Assembly: GCA_947259435.1 (NCBI GenBank)
Contig: CAMYMP010000088.1
Coordinates: 1 to 5,446 of the forward strand
Direction: 5' to 3'
From: an uncultured Woeseiaceae bacterium
GTDB taxonomy: Bacteria > Pseudomonadota > Gammaproteobacteria > Woeseiales > Woeseiaceae
Length of the DNA stretch: 5,446 nt
Shown here: positions 1-4,921 of the stretch, piece after piece
How the letters are laid out: each line of letters begins with the position of its first letter
Numbering within the stretch: position 1 is the stretch's first letter
Made by a program: the position numbers and the translations under genes
Notes under the pieces: model-generated
Seen by the model: only the letters and a program-made list of their open reading frames with translations
Database searches by the model: none
Told to the model about the DNA's origin: nothing

Positions 1-1653
1 AACGACGGTCTGATCACGTCGGTTCCCGGTGTCTACGGCCATGCGATCATCGCAACGGGCGGTCATGATTACCTCGAAAACCACGGCGTGGTAACCGGTT
101 CGGTCTACCTCGGTGGCGGCGAAAACTACGCTGTCAACTATGGCCTGGTCAATGCCGGCATGTACTTTGATGTCGGCGGCGGCAACCTGCTGCTGAACGA
201 AGGCGACTTTGCGCCTGGCGGCGTAATGAACGTTCTTGGTTCGCACGTCTTCGGAGACTTCACGCAAACGGCAGCTGGCACGCTCTGGTTCGACCTCGAG
301 TTCGATTTTGGCCTGGATAAGGCAGATTGGCTCAGGGTCAGCGGTACATCCGACCTTAACGGCACGCTCGCTGTGGTCCTGAAAGACACGGGCAAGGTGA
401 TGCCGGGACAGTGGGAGAGGTTGTTGGTCAACAGTTCAGGCGGCTTTGGCGACCGCGCACTGACACTTAATGCTATGCAGTCCGCAGTGGTTGGATTCTC
501 GCTGATGGATGCCAGCGAAACGGAATACATGCTGGCTTACAACGTTGACTTTGCACCAAGCGGTCTCACACATAACCAGGCAGCAATGGGTGAGCACTTC
601 AATGACATTCAGTTGGCCGGCAGTACGGACATGATGATTCCGCTTACGGAATCTATCGTTGCACAGCCTGACAACTCATCACTTGGTGCAGCGTACGATG
701 TACTGAGCCCGCACATCTATTCAGCCAATCAGCTCGGTCGACTCTTTTCCAGCCTCGACTTCGAGCAAGCGATGCATAGCTGCGCAGTCCGGGGTGGCGA
801 CCTGAGGTTCTCCCGCGAAGGCGAATGCACGTGGATGCGCATGTCGAGCCGCGATGTTGAGTACGAAGGCACGAACGGCATGCCGCGCGCGACCGACTAC
901 GCGACGATCGTGAACATGGGCATGCAAAAAGCCCTGACCGCAAACTGGCACGGTGGCCTGGCGCTTGGATTCGAGAAGTCTGACTATGACGTCCCGCTGT
1001 TCGCAGAACGAAGCGGCAAACAAGTACAGCTCGGCGGCATCCTCAAAGGGCGGTATGGTCGCAACGCAGTCGATCTGTCCATGACGATGGGTCGCGGCGG
1101 TTACGATACGCGGCGCTTCACCGAGTTTGGCTACGACGGTGACTTCACAATGGGTAACCGTGATATCAGCTTTGTCTCGGCGCATGCCGGCTACGCATAC
1201 TCTGCCGAATACGGCAACTGGTTCGTCAGACCTGGAATCGATCTCGGCTGGACCGACATCTCCGGTGATCGCTTCCATGAAACCGGCGCCGGTCCGACAG
1301 CGCTATATGTTAAGGGTACCGACGACGCTTACGTCACGTCGCGTTTCGACCTGCGCATCGGCGGTGAATTCGCGTCCGACAATGACGTGCTATACAGACC
1401 GTTCGTTCGCACATCGTTCACGAATATCCTAAGCGGCGCGGAGAACGTGATCACGGCGAAGCTCGCCGGCGCACCTGCCAGTGTGCCGTACTTCACGCAG
1501 ATCTCGGAAGTCGACGATAACTTTGCAAGCGTTGCTCTCGGTATCGATGTACTCGCACGTGAAAACTGGATCCTGAGTTTCGCATACGACCGGCAATTCG
1601 CCGATCGTTGGGATGCAGATGCCTTCTTCGCGAAGTTCACAATCGGTATGTAG
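1..1653 (+). CDS. Autotransporter C-terminal part: end of beta-helix passenger, linker and outer-membrane beta-barrel (5' partial)
   Basis: The reading frame is open from base 1 to the TAG at 1651-1653, giving 550 residues with the start outside the window. Seen: the first ~70 residues carry Asn-x-Gly turns at residues 1, 27, 46 and 66, spaced 19-26 residues, as in beta-helix coils of autotransporter passengers. Residues ~85-130 (GDFTQTAAGTLWFDLEF, then VSGTSDLNGTLAV) match the conserved end of such passengers. A helical linker follows at ~195-260, then alternating aromatic/polar strands to the end that fit the autotransporter barrel domain (~285-550). In this family the barrel sits in the outer membrane and exports or displays the passenger at the cell surface; the passenger's own role cannot be told here. 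Cys261 and Cys276, just before the barrel, may form a disulfide. The last residue is Met (KFTIGM), where barrels usually end in Phe or Trp. The gene is followed by a terminator-like hairpin at 1718-1743. Confidence 0.9.
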   Translation, partial: NDGLITSVPGVYGHAIIATGGHDYLENHGVVTGSVYLGGGENYAVNYGLVNAGMYFDVGGGNLLLNEGDFAPGGVMNVLGSHVFGDFTQTAAGTLWFDLEFDFGLDKADWLRVSGTSDLNGTLAVVLKDTGKVMPGQWERLLVNSSGGFGDRALTLNAMQSAVVGFSLMDASETEYMLAYNVDFAPSGLTHNQAAMGEHFNDIQLAGSTDMMIPLTESIVAQPDNSSLGAAYDVLSPHIYSANQLGRLFSSLDFEQAMHSCAVRGGDLRFSREGECTWMRMSSRDVEYEGTNGMPRATDYATIVNMGMQKALTANWHGGLALGFEKSDYDVPLFAERSGKQVQLGGILKGRYGRNAVDLSMTMGRGGYDTRRFTEFGYDGDFTMGNRDISFVSAHAGYAYSAEYGNWFVRPGIDLGWTDISGDRFHETGAGPTALYVKGTDDAYVTSRFDLRIGGEFASDNDVLYRPFVRTSFTNILSGAENVITAKLAGAPASVPYFTQISEVDDNFASVALGIDVLARENWILSFAYDRQFADRWDADAFFAKFTIGM

Positions 1654-1708
1654 AGGCCCGCACTACAGGTCCCTGCAATCTCGACAAAGCCGAGATCAGA
1701 CCGGGCTT
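1654..1708 (+). other. Nested hairpin in the 3' region of the autotransporter transcript
   Basis: Seen: an outer stem AGGCCCG (1654-1660) pairs with CGGGCTT (1702-1708), with one G-T wobble. It encloses a perfect 6-bp hairpin, ATCTCG (1678-1683) with CGAGAT (1691-1696) around a 7-base loop. The structure begins right after the stop codon and ends just before the stronger hairpin at 1718-1743. No T-run follows, so it is not a terminator on its own. It could protect the 3' end of the mRNA. The function is inferred. Confidence 0.3.
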
Positions 1709-1710
1709 CT

Positions 1711-1753
1711 AAAAAAAGGGGCGGCAGCCAGAGCCGCCGCCCCTACCTCTTTT
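1711..1753. terminator. Bidirectional rho-independent terminator between convergent genes
   Basis: Seen: a perfect 8-bp stem GGGGCGGC (1718-1725) / GCCGCCCC (1736-1743) with a 10-base loop, extended by A1717-T1744. Seven A precede it (1711-1717), which read as seven T after the stem on the minus strand. This is a textbook intrinsic terminator for the ABM-like gene ending at 1767. On the plus strand the stem is followed by a weaker tract with TTTT at 1750-1753, so it may also end the autotransporter transcript. An alternative 6-bp pairing, GGCGGC/GCCGCC, exists inside the same hairpin. Confidence 0.8.
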
Positions 1754-1766
1754 GACTTTCGCGCTA

Positions 1767-2078
1767 TCAGGCAGCGTGAATGTCGTACCAGGTTGAGTTA
1801 TTGACCTCAAATGACCGAATCATCGGGGTGCCATCAATGGCGTCTTTCATCTTCTTGGATACCTCAGGATAGATCTCCCGATGGTATTTTTCAGCATCCT
1901 GCCGGGTGTCCCAAAAGCTCATGGCGAAGGCCTCGTCTTTGTCTTTGTCGAAAAACGACAATTCATCACGAAATCCTTTTTGTTTCTTTAGTAACGGAAT
2001 GACCTCTTCCTGGAGCCGTCGATTCAGCAGATCAAATTTTCCTGGTTTGAAGTGCGCATTGACCTGGCGAACAAACAT
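1767..2078 (-). CDS. ABM-like protein (antibiotic biosynthesis monooxygenase family, dimeric alpha-beta barrel)
   Basis: A complete 103-residue protein. The ATG at 2076-2078 is preceded by a strong Shine-Dalgarno, AAGGAG (2085-2090 on the complement), six bases away, which fixes the start. Seen: an N-terminal beta-strand (MFVRQVNAHF), a long amphipathic helix (LLNRRLQEEVIPLLKKQKGF), a strand with SFFDKDKDEAFAMSFWDT, a helix containing DAEKYHREIYPEV, and a final strand. This ferredoxin-like order and the ~100-residue length suit the ABM superfamily. These are small cytoplasmic proteins that pair as homodimers; members include oxygenases, haem-degrading enzymes and many proteins of unknown role. 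No signal peptide or membrane segment is visible. Substrate and reaction cannot be deduced, and the family name should not be read as evidence for antibiotic synthesis. It is divergent from the Fnr-like gene and ends 14 bases from the shared terminator. Confidence 0.75.
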   Translation of the reverse strand: MFVRQVNAHFKPGKFDLLNRRLQEEVIPLLKKQKGFRDELSFFDKDKDEAFAMSFWDTRQDAEKYHREIYPEVSKKMKDAIDGTPMIRSFEVNNSTWYDIHAA

Positions 2079-2123
2079 GACTGTCTCCTTATCGTCTTAA
2101 TAGTACTCGCGCCTGAACATCCC

Positions 2124-2154
2124 TGCGATTTGCCGGCACGCAAAACTCATCGCA
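2124..2154 (-). promoter_or_regulatory. Bulged stem-loop upstream of the ABM-like gene (possible structured mRNA leader)
   Basis: Seen, read on the minus strand from 2154 to 2124: TGCGA, a 5-base bulge TGAGT, TTTGC, loop GTGCCG, then GCAAA and TCGCA. This is two perfect 5-bp stems stacked with a one-sided bulge. The inner repeat is TTTGC-N6-GCAAA (2129-2144). The structure lies 46-76 bases upstream of the ATG. It would be at the extreme 5' end of the mRNA if transcription starts near 2154, as the spacing from the FNR-like box would predict. It could be an RNA leader structure or a DNA operator; nothing decides between them. Confidence 0.35.
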
Positions 2155-2169
2155 CTCAATATTCGAGCA

Positions 2170-2186
2170 CAGGGGCTTAACCCCTG
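2170..2186. repeat. GC-rich inverted repeat beside the FNR-like box
   Basis: Seen: CAGGGG-CTTAA-CCCCTG, a perfect 6-bp inverted repeat with a 5-base AT-rich centre. It ends three bases before the FNR-like box at 2189. No T-run follows on either strand, so it is unlikely to be a terminator. A binding site for a second dimeric regulator is possible, but I do not recognise a named operator. Confidence 0.35.
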
Positions 2187-2188
2187 CA

Positions 2189-2202
2189 TTGACATTTGTC
2201 AG
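2189..2202. promoter_or_regulatory. Candidate FNR/ANR box in the divergent intergenic region
   Basis: Seen: TTGAC-ATTT-GTCAG. The established FNR/ANR target is TTGAT-N4-ATCAA, with C/G commonly accepted at the fifth and tenth positions. Here the two halves are symmetric except for the last base (G for A). The gene downstream on the plus strand encodes an FNR-type protein with a matching recognition helix, so autoregulation is plausible. A site centred 41.5 bases before a transcription start (class II activation) would put that start near 2237 on the plus strand, with a weak -10 GATTTT at 2224-2229. On the minus strand it would lie near 2154, with -10 TCGAAT at 2161-2166 (4 of 6 consensus). 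The TTGACA within the box could also act as a sigma-70 -35 element, though the -10 17 bases on is poor (GGTAAC). Confidence 0.5.
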
Positions 2203-2220
2203 CTCACGTTAGGTAACTTC

Positions 2221-2235
2221 CACGATTTTTTCGTG
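2221..2235. repeat. Short inverted repeat around a T-run upstream of the Fnr-like gene
   Basis: Seen: CACGA-TTTTT-TCGTG, a perfect 5-bp inverted repeat with a T5 centre. It lies where a -10 region would fall if the box at 2189-2202 activates the plus-strand gene. It may be chance; no specific regulator is recognised. Confidence 0.25.
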
Positions 2236-2265
2236 CCCACAATCGCGCTAAGGTTCTCATTGCTT

Positions 2266-2270
2266 GAGGA
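2266..2270 (+). promoter_or_regulatory. Ribosome binding site that supports the GTG start at 2279
   Basis: Seen: GAGGA, eight bases before the GTG at 2279-2281, an ideal spacing. An earlier in-frame TTG at 2264 overlaps this site and has only AAGG (2250-2253), ten bases upstream. With the GTG start, the cluster cysteines fall at residues 19, 22, 28 and 121, one less than in E. coli FNR (20, 23, 29, 122). This independently favours GTG. Confidence 0.6.
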
Positions 2271-2278
2271 ATTTTTCC

Positions 2279-3010
2279 GTGCATGCACATGCCCACACGA
2301 GCCCGCTGGAGCCTGGTGCCGTCAGGAGCGCCTGCGAGTATTGCGCACTATTCGAGTTGTGCTGGCCGATGGGTCTGGACGCAGCTGATCTACAACGTTT
2401 GCAGTCCATGGTCAGGCACACTGACGCCCTGCCTTGCGGTAGCCATCTGTTTCGAGTCGGCGATGAGTTCACAGCCATATACGCCGTGCGCTCGGGCTGT
2501 ATCAAGAGCTATACGGTCGATCCCGGTGGGCACGAATTCGTGCACGGCTTTTACCTGCGCGGCGAATTGCTCGGCTTCGATGCAGTCTACCCGGACCGAC
2601 ATTGTTGTAACGCGCTGATTCTCGAACCCTGTTCGCTGTGTGTCATCCCGTATCGTGACATTACCAGGCTCAGCCAGGACTTTCCGAGTATGCACCGGCA
2701 GCTAATACGGCTGATGAGCCGCGAGTTCGCGACGCAGCTGCATAACCGCGGAGGATATGGCGCAACGCAGCGTGTTGCTGCGTTCCTCGTAAATATCTGC
2801 TCGCGCCTACACCAGCCTGATTCGAGAACGGACGTCGTCCGCTTGCCCATGTCACGCGAGGACATTGCAAGCTACCTGAGCATTAGCCCCGAGACCCTGA
2901 GTCGCTTACTGGCAAAACTGCACGGCCTGGGCCTCGTCGACGTCGATCGTCGAAAAGTCCGTCTCGTGGATGTCGCTGGTCTCGATCAAATCGCGCAGGG
3001 AATACATTGA
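2279..3010 (+). CDS. fnr: Fnr/Anr-family oxygen-sensing transcriptional regulator with [4Fe-4S] cysteines
   Basis: A complete 243-residue protein from GTG 2279; an in-frame TTG at 2264 would add five residues. Seen: Cys19-x2-Cys22-x5-Cys28 near the N-terminus and Cys121 in CSLCVIPY. These are the spacing and context of the four cluster ligands of E. coli FNR. A cyclic-nucleotide-binding-like fold follows (FRVGDEFTAIYAVRSGCIKSY, HGFYLRGELLGFDAV), then a dimerisation helix (~132-155) and a C-terminal winged helix-turn-helix (MSREDIASYLSISPETLSRLL, ~191-211). The recognition helix keeps the Glu-x2-Ser-Arg set that reads TTGAT half-sites. In this family the cluster assembles without oxygen, the protein dimerises, and it controls genes for anaerobic or microaerobic respiration in the cytoplasm. 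Ten cysteines in all is a high number; those at 109, 110 and 118 crowd around the fourth ligand. The residue after Cys22 is Ala, where E. coli FNR has Ser24. It ends 24 bases from the convergent hydrolase gene. Whether it is the housekeeping Fnr/Anr or a paralogue cannot be told. Confidence 0.92.
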   Translation: MHAHAHTSPLEPGAVRSACEYCALFELCWPMGLDAADLQRLQSMVRHTDALPCGSHLFRVGDEFTAIYAVRSGCIKSYTVDPGGHEFVHGFYLRGELLGFDAVYPDRHCCNALILEPCSLCVIPYRDITRLSQDFPSMHRQLIRLMSREFATQLHNRGGYGATQRVAAFLVNICSRLHQPDSRTDVVRLPMSREDIASYLSISPETLSRLLAKLHGLGLVDVDRRKVRLVDVAGLDQIAQGIH

Positions 3011-3021
3011 CCGCTTCGGTC
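3009..3021. terminator. Weak hairpin between convergent genes
   Basis: Seen: GACCG-CTT-CGGTC, a 5-bp stem overlapping the last two bases of the Fnr-like stop codon. It lies in the 24-base gap before the hydrolase stop codon. On the plus strand it is followed by a pyrimidine-rich CTTCTTCT tract (3029-3036) but no real T-run, and none follows on the minus strand. It may slow or end both transcripts, but it is a poor intrinsic terminator. Confidence 0.25.
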
Positions 3022-3034
3022 GCAGGGGCTTCTT

Positions 3035-4873
3035 CTATAGCGGCAGATAGACTACCGTATTGGTCAGCAGGATCATGATAAACACGAGGCAGGTCACCAT
3101 CGGGCCAAGGTAAATCCTGCCCGTCATGCGGAAGAAGTAGCGATTGAAGTAAGGCAAAACGAACATCATCGGTACAACGGCAAACAGCAGGTTGACGTAC
3201 AGCCAGCCGTCGGTCCAGTAAACGGTCCCGGTCACAGCGAACGTGACGTACTGAACAACGACGATCAGCAGCAGTCCGAGCGAGTTGCCGATACCGGCGA
3301 TGAGCATGCTTTTCCATTCCGCCTGCCCCTGGGTGCGCATCGCGCCGTTGACGCGCAGCGAGTTGGACAGAAAGAAAATGAAAAAGAACGGCGCATATAC
3401 CACCAGCAACACGAGCTCGACCGGTCGAAAAATGCGCACACCCATGAACAAAAAGCGGTAGTCGACGTGAAAAAAGTAATACACCGTAAACAGCAACAGG
3501 AAATAAAGGACGAACAAGGTCAAAGCCAGCCCAAAGGTCCGCGCGAGGTCCTCAGCGCTGATTTTTACCCCCCACATGTCCGGTACTACGCCATGCTGTT
3601 TGCCGTGAAAGCGGTAGGCGAGCCAGAACATCAGGAAGCCGACGAGTCCATTCAGCACGGCCCACATCATCACGGCGTTGTTCATGCGCTGTGGAAAAAA
3701 CCAGGTCATCTCGCGCGTGGAAGCCGCCACGAATAGTTTTTGCGACAGTTCGGCCATCGGAATGTACGAAAAGCAAGCGATAAGTGCACCGAGCGCGAAC
3801 AGGCTCCAGAACAGCACCCTGCCCCTGCCCTGCGGGCTTGGCAACGCGGCCGGAACCGGCTTGACGAGCGACTTGAATGCCGGATCCCGTAACAGCAGCC
3901 GGCCCAGCGGAATTAACAGCACGACGGCAGCGATAAGCGTAATAAGACTCAGCAGTTCCTTCCAGAACCAATTCTGGTCACGACTCGACAAGCCACTGTC
4001 AATGGCGAAAACCCGTTCGAAGTAGTCGATCTGATTCGCGGTGGCCTCGACGATATAGGGCTGGAAGGGATGCAGCACCCTTTCGTTGAAGACGACGCGC
4101 AGGTTTCTTTGCTCCACATCGCCGTAGTACCGGCCGAGCGTGACTTCCTCGATGGGGGCTTCACTCGCAGCGCGGCCGGAGTTCACGAGCCGCAGCGCCT
4201 CGGGCGCGTAGCGCATATCGCCATTCCCGAGCTCGTTGCGGTAGGCACCCTCATCGTAATAGGCGTAGCTCATGCCGACGTTGGAATGCACGTCACGCAG
4301 TACCTCGTCTGTCAGCGTCAACACGTATCCCGAGACGAACACAGAATGCAGCTTGCTCGGCTTGCCCGTTCGCTGCGCTTCCTTGCCGAAGTAATTTGCG
4401 CCGCGTATTGCGGCGTTGCCGCCGGCCGAATGCCCGGTCGCTCCGATGCGAGCGTTGTCGATGTAGTTCAGGTTCGGCGTGCCGGCCGCGTAGTCCACAA
4501 CCGCAAACATGCCGTAGCCTTCCGTCGTTGCCGCGCGCCGGCTCATCGATGCGCTCGAGCCACCCTGCGCATACGGATCGATCGAAATCGCCACGATGCC
4601 ACGCCGTGCGAGTTCGATCGCGACGTTTGACAGTGACTCTTTAGAGCGCTGAAAGCCCGGCACGACCACGACCAGCGGCGCCGGGTTGTCACTCGTCGCC
4701 GAGCGCGGTCTGAACAGGTCGGCAACCAGCCACTGGCCGTTTTGTGTCGGAATCTTGATATCCAGGACCTGTACGCGCCCGCCCGAACTTTGGATCAGTG
4801 ATACCAGAAAGCTCGCGACAATGACGATCGACAACAATGTCCATAACAATCTGTTGCCGGGCGCTCGGTCCAT
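3035..4873 (-). CDS. Membrane-anchored alpha/beta hydrolase fused to a polytopic membrane domain
   Basis: A complete 612-residue protein from the ATG at 4871-4873. No convincing Shine-Dalgarno precedes it and no better start was seen. Seen: an N-terminal membrane helix (~9-28), then an alpha/beta-hydrolase domain (~35-290). The domain has a beta-strand and turn PLVVVVPGF (66-74), SIDPYAQGGSS (97-107) and the nucleophile elbow GHSAGG (147-152, Ser149). His268 in LHPFQPYIVEA followed by IDYFERVF is the likely catalytic His; the acidic residue is not clear. About eight membrane helices follow: ~307-328, 354-375, 397-422, 447-470, 485-506, 523-547, 557-576 and 588-610. Positive residues before the first helix suggest that the hydrolase domain faces the periplasm. 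The fold suggests an esterase, lipase or peptidase acting on an ester or amide; the substrate is unknown. I recognise the fold but not a named family for the full architecture. It is divergent from the M14 lipoprotein gene (48-base gap). Confidence 0.82.
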   Translation of the reverse strand: MDRAPGNRLLWTLLSIVIVASFLVSLIQSSGGRVQVLDIKIPTQNGQWLVADLFRPRSATSDNPAPLVVVVPGFQRSKESLSNVAIELARRGIVAISIDPYAQGGSSASMSRRAATTEGYGMFAVVDYAAGTPNLNYIDNARIGATGHSAGGNAAIRGANYFGKEAQRTGKPSKLHSVFVSGYVLTLTDEVLRDVHSNVGMSYAYYDEGAYRNELGNGDMRYAPEALRLVNSGRAASEAPIEEVTLGRYYGDVEQRNLRVVFNERVLHPFQPYIVEATANQIDYFERVFAIDSGLSSRDQNWFWKELLSLITLIAAVVLLIPLGRLLLRDPAFKSLVKPVPAALPSPQGRGRVLFWSLFALGALIACFSYIPMAELSQKLFVAASTREMTWFFPQRMNNAVMMWAVLNGLVGFLMFWLAYRFHGKQHGVVPDMWGVKISAEDLARTFGLALTLFVLYFLLLFTVYYFFHVDYRFLFMGVRIFRPVELVLLVVYAPFFFIFFLSNSLRVNGAMRTQGQAEWKSMLIAGIGNSLGLLLIVVVQYVTFAVTGTVYWTDGWLYVNLLFAVVPMMFVLPYFNRYFFRMTGRIYLGPMVTCLVFIMILLTNTVVYLPL

Positions 4874-4921
4874 GACGGTTAATGTATCATTCTCGAATGG
4901 ATTTCACTGGAACTCGACGTG
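4874..4921. promoter_or_regulatory. Very short divergent spacer between the hydrolase and M14 lipoprotein genes
   Basis: Only 48 bases separate the two start codons, so any promoters here overlap each other or the neighbouring gene. Seen: TATCAT at 4885-4890 matches the -10 consensus at five of six positions on the plus strand, but no good -35 lies 16-18 bases upstream. On the minus strand the same bases give TACATT-like -10 candidates. Shine-Dalgarno signals are weak on both sides; the plus-strand gene has only GGAA at 4909-4912. Confidence 0.35.

Noticed and set aside
1..87. Treating the GTG at 88 as the true start of the autotransporter
   Set aside because: The frame stays open upstream to base 1 and the Asn-x-Gly coil pattern continues there. 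No ribosome binding site precedes 88, so the gene is 5' truncated by the window edge.
721..1278. 185-codon open frame on the minus strand within the autotransporter gene
   Set aside because: It lies wholly opposite a well-supported coding frame with family features. Its own translation shows no recognisable domain, so it is a shadow frame.
2264..2278. TTG at 2264 as start of the Fnr-like protein
   Set aside because: It overlaps the best Shine-Dalgarno (GAGGA) and has a poor one of its own. The GTG at 2279 gives better spacing and FNR-like cysteine positions.
2283..2618. 111-codon plus-strand frame starting at an ATG just after the chosen GTG
   Set aside because: It is out of frame with the FNR-family protein, whose four cluster cysteines and helix-turn-helix are all in the 2279 frame.
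3552..3971. 139-codon minus-strand frame inside the hydrolase gene, and smaller neighbours such as 2883-3317
   Set aside because: They are same-strand alternative frames of a gene with clear membrane helices; the Arg/Ala/Gly-rich translation is typical of a shifted GC-rich frame.
4070..4630. 186-codon open frame on the plus strand opposite the alpha/beta-hydrolase gene
   Set aside because: It overlaps the catalytic domain, including the GHSAGG codons. Its translation has no coherent fold signals and no evident ribosome binding site supports it.
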